DNA from: Mesostigma viride
Lineage: Eukaryota > Streptophyta > Mesostigmatophyceae > Mesostigmatales > Mesostigmataceae
Length of the DNA: 64,000 nucleotides
Assembly: GCA_009746045.1 (NCBI GenBank)
Contig: RPFO01001963.1
Span: 41,066-105,065 of the forward strand
Direction of reading: 5' to 3'
Shown here: piece by piece, positions 42,281 through 52,277 of the stretch
How the letters are laid out: each line of letters opens with the position of its first letter
Position numbering within the stretch: position 1 is the first letter of the stretch
Program-made: the position numbers and the translations under genes
The notes under the pieces: generated by a model
The model's input: only the letters and a program-made list of their open reading frames with translations
What the model was told of the DNA's origin: nothing
Database searches by the model: none

Positions 42281-44030
42281 CACGTGTCTATTAACCCTTC
42301 AACTGTCTGAACTGGAACCACCGTAACGGACTGAGTTGGGGTATCTTTGTAAGTACGAGAGTATCTAGCCAAATAATATTTTCTGGCCCACCCTTGGAAG
42401 GAAGCATGCTTATATATCAAATAACACTGGGGACATGTGGTTGGTCATATATGCATGCCCCACATGAGCTATAAATAGCGCCCCCCCCAGGGGGGTACAG
42501 TGCACGTGGGGTTGGAGACATATATAATGCATTATCGACCATTTACACAAATCAGTCGGCCCTGGCCTTTTAAAGGCAGTTTATCATAATCATAGGCATG
42601 CCATCAATGCATTCAAAACATGAAATGCCACAGAACTGCACAGGCTAGCTAGCAAACAGCCGAAAATAGCTCAGGCCGTTATAACGGTGCAAGTTATTTT
42701 GGGACGGTTGCTAGCACTACCGCATAGGTTTACTATCCCAAAGTGGCACAAAACAACAACTAGATGGCAACAAAAGCAATGCCAACATCATGCCCAGCAT
42801 ATAAGACACAAGACCATGCTAAACAATAGGTGAAAGGCTCATATCAAGGCCTCAAGCACGCGTCAAAGGGCTGGCAAGGAGCTACATCACTAACGCACCA
42901 AATGAATGACAAAACACCTCCACGTTCTTTGCAACAATGAAGAAAACAAAAGGAACAAGTTGGTAATGCTTCCATGCAAACAGGTATTGGGTATCTCCAT
43001 GTTTGTCACATGCAATGGATGCAATATAAGAAGGTGGGCGTTGGCCAGCAAAACAAGAAGCCATGCCTGAAACTGGTCAGAAAAGAACTTGTCTCGGGCT
43101 GTTTGAGCCAGGAAAAGCATTGGGTGATCAACGTTACCATACTACTAACCAATACCAACCGTTATTACGCTATTTCCGTTGCAGCCTCAGCTAACAGCGA
43201 CCAAACATGGTCCACAATCTGCTTGACCTGATGGTATTCCACAACCATGACAAGCCGATGCTTACAGGCAGCAAAACAACAAAATGACAATCACAAGCCC
43301 TCGGTTATAACCATGATATTAGTTATAAACAATAATACAACCAGATACGGTTAACGGAACACGGTAGGAGGCTAGAACGTACCAGGTCGGAACAGCAGAT
43401 TACCTTTCCTGCGGGAGCCAGCACGCCCGATTCATGGACGTAGCCTCGAGCCTTTCCTGGCTGCCAGTTCTAGCAAATCTGGTTGGGAACAACGTCAAAC
43501 GTTTATCCACGCGCAAATATCTCGAAAATTTCCGCCTAGCAACATGCAGCACTCGCACTGTCACCGCCTGGCCGCTAACATGATTTGCTGCGCCTACCAG
43601 CACCCCGAGACCCATCTACGCATCTTCAAACGTTCCATGGCTAGGGGTATAACGTTTTTATGACTTAAAAATCATGCCTACAAAATTTGAGTCCGTTATG
43701 TCGAGCCATTCTCTCGTACCAGTCAGTTGTGTGCACCGCCATAGCCGTGCGCGTCAATATTTTTCATGCACGTCGGTCCCGTTAGACCATGGTACCCCCC
43801 TAACTTTGCTCAAGCATATCTCCCTGGCCAATTGTCCAAAGTACGGTCTGAATAGTGCCAGGCGTAGCTTACGTCTAGATCTTTCGATCCCCCCAGGTTT
43901 GACCGTTAAATTATTATTGGCGCGGCGCCTGGTTCTGCCACAAACTCAGTCCGTTAGAGTGGCGCGAGTTCAACTGGCGCCACGAAAACGGACTCAGTAC
44001 AGTTTAAGGGTTAATTAATTAATTAATTGT
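42281..44030. mobile_element. TTAA-flanked non-autonomous DNA element nested in the LINE
   Basis: The insertion interrupts LINE copy B exactly where copy A is continuous. TCATCTGGGGT occurs at both edges (42270-42280 and 44031-44041). Just inside, TTAA plus CCCTTCAACTGT (42291-42306) mirrors ACAGTTTAAGGG plus TTAA (43999-44014). CCC(T) ends next to TTAA resemble piggyBac-type transposons. The approximately 1.7 kb interior has no transposase ORF. Confidence 0.65.
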
Positions 44031-44175
44031 TCATCTGGGGTGTGGCACATCATAGGCACACATGTACATGGCTAAATAACGCTAAGTCATCTGCTGGTAG
44101 CCCTGGGGCCCATAATAGGCGTACATGTACAAGGCCACGGTGGCTCGCCCTGACTATATTCTACAGTGACTATAG

Positions 44176-45164
44176 CTACTGCTGTATTCCCCTAGTAAGC
44201 TGCCCAGGGTGTCTGGAGGTGCTGGGGCCGCGGGGGTCGCTTGCCAGGGCTTGTGGCCGACGTAGATGGTCACCCCCTTCCAGTACACCGGCTTCCCTGC
44301 GCCGCGGTCTGCCGGAGCTGGAGCTAGGTCGGCCACATAGCTCATTTCGCCATTGTTGCTGCGCCAGGGTCAAGTCGTCGTCCAAGGTGAAGTGAGTCTT
44401 CTCGAGCCGCTTCAGGCGTCTGAGAAACGAAATCTTGTCTGCCGGGTACTCAAAGATGAGCAGAAGCGGAGGCGCCCCCGCCTTAGGTACCCTGCGAGCG
44501 GGGAAGGCGGTGGGCCTCCAGCTTGATCTCACCAGTGAGGCCCATGAGGTCCGAAGGATTTTGCTCTCAAACGCATGGGCAAGCTTCGAGGAGTTCTCAC
44601 CTTCCACCATGTCGAAGTTCTTGACGATGACGTTATAAGGCTGCGCTTGGCGAGCTCGGCCTCCTCGCGGAGGTCGAGCGTCTGCTGCTGGAGCTGTGCT
44701 GCGACGTACTACGGCGGATCGAGGTGGTGGAGGTGGTGTCGGTTGCTTATATAAGCATGTCCGCCCAGGTCTGCTGGGTGGGAGGAGCATCCGGCCAGCC
44801 GGGCCAGCGGGGGCTGGCTTGGCGGCAATGTCCTTTACCGCCTGGGCGGTGAGGCCTGCGGTGTTTTGCAGGCATCCGATGGCGATGGCGTTGTCCTGGA
44901 GGCGCTGGTCGATGTCACGGAGCTGGGCTGTGATGGAGGCGGTGGAGGCGGTAGGGGGGGGGGGAGGGGGGGGGGGGGGGGGGGGGGCGAGGAGGGTGGA
45001 GGTGGCGGTGGAGATGGTGGGGAGCTCAGCAGCCAGCGTGCGGCCCACAGCGCTGCCACATCTGCAGCTAGGGGATCGGTCACATGCTGTGAGAGGGCGT
45101 ACGTCTTGAAGGTGGAGTCCTGAGGAAGGTGGATTCGGTCAAGGCCTGGTGGCCCTGACAGCAC
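44176..45164 (-). pseudogene. LINE ORF1-like protein, frameshifted (copy B)
   Basis: The longest open part is 45048-44176 (290 codons), and an N-terminal part (MLSGPPGLDRIHLPQDSTFK) is in another frame from 45164. A poly-proline region encoded by a G/C homopolymer run (44954-44990) separates them. Conserved blocks with copy A: RDIDQRLQDNAIAIGCLQNT, VKDIAAKPAPAGPAG, VIVKNFDMVEGENSSKL, PADKISFLRRLKRLEKTHF, TLDDDLTLAQQQWR. The tail WKGVTIYVGHKPWQATPAAP lies in the other frame near 44280-44220. It has the same ORF1/RNA-binding interpretation as copy A. Confidence 0.6.
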
Positions 45165-45165
45165 C

Positions 45166-45980
45166 CGTGAAGTGGCTTAAGGGGAAGGCATCATGCGGAA
45201 CAGTGAAATAAGGTGATGCTGGGGCAATGTGGTCAGTCCGGGATATGGTGGGCGCATGCCGGCGGGAAGGCGATCTTGGTGGCTTAGGTGGTTTTGTATC
45301 TACAGTACATGATTATGACAACAAGTTAATTCGATCATCATCGGGTCCTATAGCCGCAACTGCGGGCCGGGCGCGGTTCAGAATTAAGGTCCTCGATCGG
45401 CAGAGTGCTTATAAGGATGGTAAAGAGAGCTGCATGCGATCGGCTGAAGGCGGGGGCGAGACCAGCCGGGCCCATGGTGGGTAACCATGTCCGTTCTGAG
45501 ATGCGCGGTGGGAAAACCGGCCGTCAGCTCCATTGCGAAAAAAGTGGGTTTTGGAGTTGAGTTGCTGGAACAGGGCCAGCAGGGAGGCGTGTCGGACCCG
45601 TAAAACACGAGCTCCAGTATCTGGATGGGTGGCGGCACGTCAAAATAGCCGCGGGTCTGTCGACGGCAACTAAGGTGGAAAATAACCTGTCCACGTCAAA
45701 ATCGCGCTCAGACCAGCTATAGGTTCGCCTGGGCGGCTGCGCTTGGGCTCGGGCGATGCAGAGGGCGAGGCACGAAGCCCAGGAGGAACCTAGACAACCA
45801 CCAGTGGGTGACTAGTGTGGATCACCGCTGCCTTCCGGACCTGACACGCCAGACAGATCCCCTAGGGTAGAGTTGATGTTGATAGATTAATTTGTAGATA
45901 GATGTTGTAGATAGCTGTTGTAGATAGATTAGACCGGTAGGACTGTTGCACCCATCCATCCATCCATCCATCGGGGTTAA
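45166..45980. other. Unassigned sequence between the LINE and the second TTAA element
   Basis: No gene is supported. A minus-strand open stretch (45638-45384) has no recognised domain and could be a 5' extension of the LINE. A short CCAT repeat is at 45953-45970. Confidence 0.4.
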
Positions 45981-45984
45981 TTAA

Positions 45985-47884
45985 GGGGATGGGACATATC
46001 TAAAGTGCACTTTTCTGGAAAACAGACCTGTGCATGGGATAAAAATCCAGTTATGCTTCCAAACCATAAATATGTGAAAAAAAAAAATTTCCAGCCACTT
46101 GGGGGTGGTACTACCCCCCAGCATGACCCAGTTATGAGCTAAAAATAGAAAAAGACGCTATTTTTGGCCGATTTTTCCTAGGAGACTGGGCAAACCAAAA
46201 GTGACCAAACCACATATTTTCCTAAAATCCCCACCCTTGCAAATAAATCTGGCTACTCAGGACCACAAAATAAGCACGTTTAGATTATTTATAAGGTTTA
46301 GCCCAAAACACGTTTTTTTTTTGTCCTAAAAAAATAAATCAAATAGTAGACACATGCAAAAATTCCAGTGATGATATTTATACTAGGCCTAGGGTGGGAA
46401 TTTCACTCTCACAAAGTTTGAGCTCATTCTGAGCACGTTTACTCATGTTATTAGTGTAAACGTGCAAAAAAAAAATGACAGAAAATCCCGCTTATGAGCA
46501 CAAACACCAGACCTATTACACCCTAGCCCACCACCAACTGGGCCAAACCAAGTCAAATTAATTCATTTATGATGTTAAAAAGCTTGCCACAAAATCCCAG
46601 GTCATTCTGAGCTAGTTTGCCCTTAGTACATCATGTTATAGCTGCCACCCTGCATGCTTGGTACACTGTGGCATGAGGGACACCATAAGCACATTCCTAA
46701 GCTTGCCCCCTGCAAATTGGGCAGAAGCACGTAAAGCAAATGCTAGATGCTTGAAGAAGACATCCACCGACTCTTAAATCATTACGCAAGCAGGCATGAC
46801 CACTTGCGGGAATCACCTCATAGCTAATACCCAGTCATGATGCTAAAGGATAAAAGGGCGGCATCCTTTAATATTGTCATAATAAGCACCTGATCCTTAT
46901 CATCTAGGAAGCCCCAGCCATGTTTAATGGAAGCAAAACATATAGGAAGGAGATAACTATATCACACATGCTCACCTTCCCTACAACTTCACACCTTGTT
47001 TTCCAGCAGGCTGAAGAGCCAAGACAAGCGTTTATGAGCTCGCCAGCTCCTTGCAACGTTGATGCCGCTCCCAGGTGGCTAGGGTCCTTGACTACGCAAT
47101 ATACAATGTCAACCATATGAAAAACTCCATAAAACAAAGTGTAGCAGAGCCGCAAAACTGCCCGATCAACTCTTGCTAGCTTTAAGAAGCATGGCATACG
47201 CAGCATAAGGCAAAACATTGAAACCTGCGGAAAATCAGATAGCGCAACTGCAACAAGTTGCGAACAAAATAGCAAGAACACCCGGAATCGGCGCCAAAGC
47301 TTCATGCCAGGAACATTTAGAGCGCAAACAGACTGGGCGGTGACATGCGGCAAATGAACGTACCACGGCCGGCTTTATTTCCTACCCAGGCGCGCGAGAC
47401 AGCCAGCCAGCCATGGATGGCTTGACCGCGGATCGCGCAGGCCTGAACGATATCATTTCAGAAATGACGGGAAATGGCCGCAGATCGAAGCCGCTTAGGA
47501 TGTTTTCACGGTTTCCATTACTTAACGCTTCTTCCTGCATCAATATAACCCACAAATCTTAAATTCTACCGTCGCAGGCACGCATTCTAAATTAATATAT
47601 GCGGCCAGATTTTCGGATTAGACCCCCGGCGTGCAAATCTGGATTAAGAAAGGCACCGACATTTCAAATTGTGCATATCTGGCTATGAAACATCATACTA
47701 GTACATCGTACCACCGGCGTACATTTTTCGCTTGTCGCCAGGCCGATTAGGCAAATTTTTACGAAACGCACGTCGCCATGGCCACCTCCGCACGAGTTGT
47801 GCGCATTGTGCACCACAATTTCACGGTCCGGGGGTACCGGCGCGAATTTTTTGGCGCCAAAAAATTCCGATATGTCCCGTCCCC
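45985..47884. mobile_element. TTAA-flanked non-autonomous DNA element 2
   Basis: The terminal inverted repeats GGGGATGGGACATATC (45985-46000) and GATATGTCCCGTCCCC (47869-47884) match at 15 of 16 positions and are flanked on both sides by TTAA (45981-45984, 47885-47888). The 1.9 kb interior is AT-rich with no transposase. A 24-base palindrome (about 47843-47866) lies near the right end. It sits about 50 bases from the left end of PLV2. Confidence 0.65.
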
Positions 47885-48062
47885 TTAATGCTCCGTGACT
47901 CCCCAACGGGAGCACGAGTCTATCTAATTAATTAATTAAGTAGCTTCCATCATCATTCCGTCATCATTCCGTCATCGCGACTAGGAGAAGTGCACCACCC
48001 TTATGCTGGCATCTGCCACCCCTATAGTGACCCTATAGTGACCGCGGCCTAGGATGGGTCTC

Positions 48063-48094
48063 ACCCTAAGCCCTAAACCCTAAAACCCTAAACC
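48063..48094. repeat. Telomere-like CCCTAAA tract in the PLV2 terminus
   Basis: Four consecutive units, CCCTAAG, CCCTAAA, CCCTAAAA and CCCTAAA, match the plant/green-algal telomere repeat and its Chlamydomonas-type variant. It lies between the outer edge of PLV2 and its first hairpin. Confidence 0.75.
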
Positions 48095-48207
48095 ACTTGC
48101 AAAAACAGAAGTGCCCCTGCCACCACTGCTCACCAGGTTGTGAGATTTAGGCTGGCATCTGTCACCACCCCGGCAGTTGTGATGGTGTGTTGGGGGTGTG
48201 ACAAGGA

Positions 48208-48472
48208 TGGCGAAAAATTGCACGTACTTACTCTTATATAAAGAACGCCCAATTTTTCGCCACCCTGCCACCCCTTGGCGCGGGGTATAGGAGGTGTTTG
48301 TCAAGGTGTGAGAGTGATGGCGAAAAATTGCACGTACTTACTCTTAAGAAAAGAACGCCCAATTTTTCGCCACCTTCCCCCACTGGCCGGCGCTGAGGTG
48401 GCGTGGGTTGTTGGATGTGGCGAAAAATTGCACGTACTTACTCTTAAGAAAAGACCGCCCAATTTTTCGCCA
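48208..48472. repeat. Three tandem long hairpins in the PLV2 left end
   Basis: The arms TGGCGAAAAATTG and CAATTTTTCGCCA enclose a 29-base, nearly identical spacer (CACGTACTTACTCTTAAGAA...). They are at 48208-48262, 48318-48372 and 48418-48472, about 100-110 bases apart. They correspond in position and design to the two hairpins of the PLV1 terminal repeat but differ in sequence. Confidence 0.85.
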
Positions 48473-48618
48473 TGTCCTCGCAGGGTGAGGGAGCCGGCGA
48501 GGGCCGCGCGGCGGGGTGTGACCCGAACCGGATGGGCCTCCGATTTGCATGGGAAGCAGTTGTCGCTGGCAACGATGACTACATGCATGGCAGAAACGCG
48601 TTCCATTAAAAATATTTA

Positions 48619-51600
48619 TTACTTATCCGCTCCCTGCAGGAAAGGAGCGATTTCATCCATCGACAGGCCAGACAACGACGTGATCGAATAATCCTTCTCA
48701 TCGCCCCACCACGAGGGTTTATACCTATCAAGAAACGCGTGCATGTCCGCCTTCGAAATTTCCAAGTAACCACCGCCACGGCTGTTGCCCTTCGCCCCTT
48801 TGGCAGAAATTCCCAGAGTCGGGCTTAACAACCTGTTGACGAGCCCGCTACACTGTGCAAAAGACAAACTACCAGCCTCGCCTGCTCGCCGTTGGTATCC
48901 AAATGTTGAGCGCATGAACCAGGCCTTGTCGGCAATTTCGCTATCAATTTTATTCCCTAGTGCAATCGTCTCGTCGCGCGTCAACTTCATTGTGAGATTG
49001 GACGGATCAGCCGTCGTGATGAAGTCGATGATAGGCGTCCCTTCTAGTAGCTTGAGCGTAATGGCCAGAGACTGTGCTAGTCCAAAACGAGAATACGCCT
49101 TCAAATCAAACAAGGACTCTGACTTCTGCAGAATCAACAGATTGTCTCTGAAATGCTCCTTGGTTCCTAGTCCCGTCAACTTCGAATATTGCCGAATGCC
49201 AGCGTACGCCTTCCTCCCCATCTCCTTGTCCAGAATTTGAGGGAGCTCGTCGTCGATGAGATCATACGGAATCATGTACAACCGGTGAACCAGTTCGTAC
49301 ACCGCCTTCAGACGCATTTCGTACGGTGAAAGTGGAACCGTGCCGCCGATTCTCCCCTCTAGATCCTTGTACTCCTCCTCGCTCAGAAGCACCACCTCCC
49401 TGTCCTTGTCTGGATCTTCTAGTACCGGAAGCGGAGGGGCGTCGATGTCCCCCAACTCCTCCACTGCCGACACCTCCACGCCGTAGTCCTCCGTCAGTAT
49501 CTTGATGAGATTTCCCTTGTAGTGGGACCTCGACACCGCGAGATCTTGCTGGTTCCGGCAGAAGAGACGGAACTTGGGGCAATTTCTGTCATAGATACGC
49601 GACTTGTCCGCGCTCCAGTCGCAGACTACGTCGGCGTTGTCGAACAGCAGCTGGATGAGCGCAGTGTCCCCCGCGATCATGTTCTCGACGATCGTACCGT
49701 AGTCCGTTGGAGGCCTGTCAAGAAGCGAAGTCGTGTCTCGATAGAAGATGACCATCTCTCCCTTGACTAAGTGGCGCACCCTGAAAATTTGCTGGAGGGT
49801 TGTCGTGTAGCTCGCGTAGTGGTCCCCGTTGATGAAGAGTCCCACCATGCTGTCGAACGTGTGCTCCGTGTAGCTGACTCCAACCGTGATCGTGGGGCTG
49901 AAGATCAAAAAGTCCAAGTCAGCCCACGCAGCATTCGCGCCAACCTCCAGATCCTCCTTGCTCGTCAGACTAGTGTAGAGACGCCCGTTCTTGCGCTTGT
50001 CGATGAAGGGTTTGAGTGCCTCATACGCCATGGCGGCCTCTTTTTTGCCAGACATTGGGCAGAAAATCCTCTCTCCGGCCTCTATCCTCCTCTCACACTC
50101 AGCGACAAAGCGGTCCACGCAGACCTTTCGCCAGTTCTTTTCTGATGTCACATCCACCCATCGCAGAGTCCTGTTGGTAGGGCGCCGGAAGGTGTTGCAA
50201 TCCACCTCCATAGTATCCGCCGCGCGATAGGCCGCTATGAACTCGTATACCTTTCGAGTAACGGTAGCGTCTAGCGCAATCACGACCTTGGACATCTCAA
50301 TGAGCCTGATGAACTTCCTCAACACCTCGCGCTTGTATTTCATGTGGCCCTGCGAAATCGCGGTGAGGGTGTTATATATTTCGTCTAGGATGAGGAGATC
50401 GAACGGTTGGTCTGTGACGCGCAAGATGCTGTTAAGAACGACCAGCACCCTGTCATCAGACATCATTCCCTTCGGACCGCTGAGGTAGTGACGGAAATTC
50501 GGGTCATTGGACAAGATATGGAACGCGTTGTCCTCCCATGCAATCGTCCTCCCGCGCTCGCCAAGAGACTTGTAGTTGCGATCCTCCTCCTTTGATAGGC
50601 TAATGTTGGCAACGATGCAGCACACGCGAATACCTGGATCCCTCCTCACCGCCTCGTTGACGAGTTCACGAATCCTCTCAGATTTACCTGTCCCGCAGTT
50701 GGACTGGACGAGGAAGGTGCTCTTATGCGGTCCCCCAAATAGCGCATCCCAGCTGAATGGCTTGATTTTTTCGGACGAATACGTGTGAGTGAACGGCACT
50801 TGGTCAGATCCCGGTTGCTGCATCACGGGAGGTGCGATCTCGATCTTGCGAGCGTCTGGCGATTTCCTGTAGCAGTCATAAAAAACTTGTCCTGACGGGT
50901 ATTGGAGCGTGAATGGGCCGTTCTTCTCGTGCACCTTGTTGCATATGAGGCAGATGTGATCGTCGCATTGCTGGTACTTCACCCTCACGAGCTTGACGTC
51001 TGGAGACAACTCAATGTAGCCGCACTCGAGATAGTCACACTCCGGAGCCACCTTCTCCATCGCCGCGAGAGATGCAGAAACGTCAATGTCCTTGCCCGCC
51101 GCCTTCACCGTGCACTCGCGACGTCCGCGAACCCCTCTCCTCTTCAACGATGCCGCCCAGTCCGGGGGCGCACTCACCAATACCCCGCCCGAGACGTCGT
51201 CCGGCGAGTAGATGTTGATGAGATGGTCGAGGAAGTCACTAGACGAGCCTTCACATGTGCGCAGAATTCCCAGAGGGTCAGTGTCCCCGAATTTGTGCAT
51301 CCCGACGCATCGGAAAAGACTGTCTCTCCTGTAGACTGCTTCGTCTATCACCGTGTCCATTTCACCGAAATAGTCAGCTGGGTGGCGGCAGATCTCGTCG
51401 AATTGCTCTTGACCGTTCACTTTGAACTTCAGCAGCTCGTGCGCGTCCTCGTGAACGGGAGATGACAGGTCGAAAGAAGCGCGCTTGATGAAATCGGTGA
51501 GGCCGCTGTACCAAAACACTCTCGCGTCCAGGTCGGCAAGAACGAGACCGCGCACGACGATGTGGAAAGACGACTTGAACAAATCCTTCTTCATGCGAGA

Positions 51601-52107
51601 CGCCGTGCTGACCTCGTAGCGAAAGTCCTTGGTTGCGATGTTCAGGACGACGCGGCAGTACTCGTCGTGAACACGGCGAAAGTGTCCCGGGTAATCGATG
51701 TTCGCCAGACGCTCGTCATCTGGGTCGACCTTGTCGTCAATGTCGACGTACGCCCACGACGGGTCGTCGGGTTGTATGACTTCGTCGAGCGTGCGGCGAA
51801 CGGGATGAGCAGCACACTCCGCATAGATCCGCGAAAAGTCTGCGAGGTTGCCATAATGCGCGTACTCGTTGGCGTCCTTCGTGTTGATGCCACGCGCGCA
51901 AATGAAGCGATGGCCGAGAGACACCCCAGCCTCTTTTGTGGGAGCCTTCTTGTAGCGCCACTGCGTGACGACCTTGTTCATGGTCTCATGGGTGGCCTCG
52001 GGTGGTGGGTGGAGTAGAGCCAGCCACGGAATGTCAACGTCCTTTATACTCCCACGGTGCTTTCTAGAAGGTTCGACTGTGACGACACGACTCGGTTCAG
52101 ACGACAT
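48619..52107 (-). CDS. Primase (AEP/UL52-like) fused to UL9-like helicase, intact (PLV2)
   Basis: 1162 residues from ATG 52107, a single open frame. The N-terminal primase has AYVDIDDKVD, SSFHIVVRGL and RCVGMHKFGDTDPLGILRTC. The zinc ribbon starts CLICNKVHEKNGPF. The helicase has QSNCGTGKSERIRELVNEAV (Walker A), NISLSKEEDRNYKSLG, LLILDEIYNTLTAI (Walker B), IALDATVT, IFSPTITVGVSYTEHTFDSM and LQQIFRVRHL. The C-terminal domain (FGYQRRAGEAGSLSFAQCSG, ISKADMHAFLDRYKPSWWG) is the part frameshifted in PLV1. It would prime and unwind the viral genome, and synthesis presumably depends on a host or helper polymerase because none is encoded nearby. It is the best copy for structure prediction. Confidence 0.85.
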   Translation of the reverse strand: MSSEPSRVVTVEPSRKHRGSIKDVDIPWLALLHPPPEATHETMNKVVTQWRYKKAPTKEAGVSLGHRFICARGINTKDANEYAHYGNLADFSRIYAECAAHPVRRTLDEVIQPDDPSWAYVDIDDKVDPDDERLANIDYPGHFRRVHDEYCRVVLNIATKDFRYEVSTASRMKKDLFKSSFHIVVRGLVLADLDARVFWYSGLTDFIKRASFDLSSPVHEDAHELLKFKVNGQEQFDEICRHPADYFGEMDTVIDEAVYRRDSLFRCVGMHKFGDTDPLGILRTCEGSSSDFLDHLINIYSPDDVSGGVLVSAPPDWAASLKRRGVRGRRECTVKAAGKDIDVSASLAAMEKVAPECDYLECGYIELSPDVKLVRVKYQQCDDHICLICNKVHEKNGPFTLQYPSGQVFYDCYRKSPDARKIEIAPPVMQQPGSDQVPFTHTYSSEKIKPFSWDALFGGPHKSTFLVQSNCGTGKSERIRELVNEAVRRDPGIRVCCIVANISLSKEEDRNYKSLGERGRTIAWEDNAFHILSNDPNFRHYLSGPKGMMSDDRVLVVLNSILRVTDQPFDLLILDEIYNTLTAISQGHMKYKREVLRKFIRLIEMSKVVIALDATVTRKVYEFIAAYRAADTMEVDCNTFRRPTNRTLRWVDVTSEKNWRKVCVDRFVAECERRIEAGERIFCPMSGKKEAAMAYEALKPFIDKRKNGRLYTSLTSKEDLEVGANAAWADLDFLIFSPTITVGVSYTEHTFDSMVGLFINGDHYASYTTTLQQIFRVRHLVKGEMVIFYRDTTSLLDRPPTDYGTIVENMIAGDTALIQLLFDNADVVCDWSADKSRIYDRNCPKFRLFCRNQQDLAVSRSHYKGNLIKILTEDYGVEVSAVEELGDIDAPPLPVLEDPDKDREVVLLSEEEYKDLEGRIGGTVPLSPYEMRLKAVYELVHRLYMIPYDLIDDELPQILDKEMGRKAYAGIRQYSKLTGLGTKEHFRDNLLILQKSESLFDLKAYSRFGLAQSLAITLKLLEGTPIIDFITTADPSNLTMKLTRDETIALGNKIDSEIADKAWFMRSTFGYQRRAGEAGSLSFAQCSGLVNRLLSPTLGISAKGAKGNSRGGGYLEISKADMHAFLDRYKPSWWGDEKDYSITSLSGLSMDEIAPFLQGADK

Positions 52108-52277
52108 GATAGTATATTAATTGTTTAGAAAAAAAAAATTCAGATTATAAAATGCCAAACCCTCGAACCTCGACCCTCGAGAAAAATGTTCCCATGGAAC
52201 TTTTATATTCCCTGTATAATGCATGCAGTTTAGAATACCCTTTTCGACATTCATGAAAATTTCCCACGGGAAACTAT

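Larger units (their letters stand above)
39966..45165 (-). mobile_element. LINE copy B, interrupted by a TTAA element
   Basis: Minus-strand order: ORF1 remnant (45164-44176), spacer, insertion (44030-42281), rest of the spacer, ORF2/RT remnant (42245-40317), a 3' untranslated region and the 3' end CCCAACGGAGACATGTT followed by an AATTT-rich tail (about 40012-39973). The order and the spacer match LINE copy A. Confidence 0.7.

Noticed and set aside
46904-47353. 149-codon minus-strand ORF with hydrophobic segments
   Set aside because: It lies inside the TTAA-flanked element, with no family similarity and no related ORF in the other element.
48208-48472. Possible CRISPR array
   Set aside because: Only three copies, each an inverted repeat with a conserved inner spacer, in a eukaryotic viral terminus. 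CRISPR needs short direct repeats with unique spacers.
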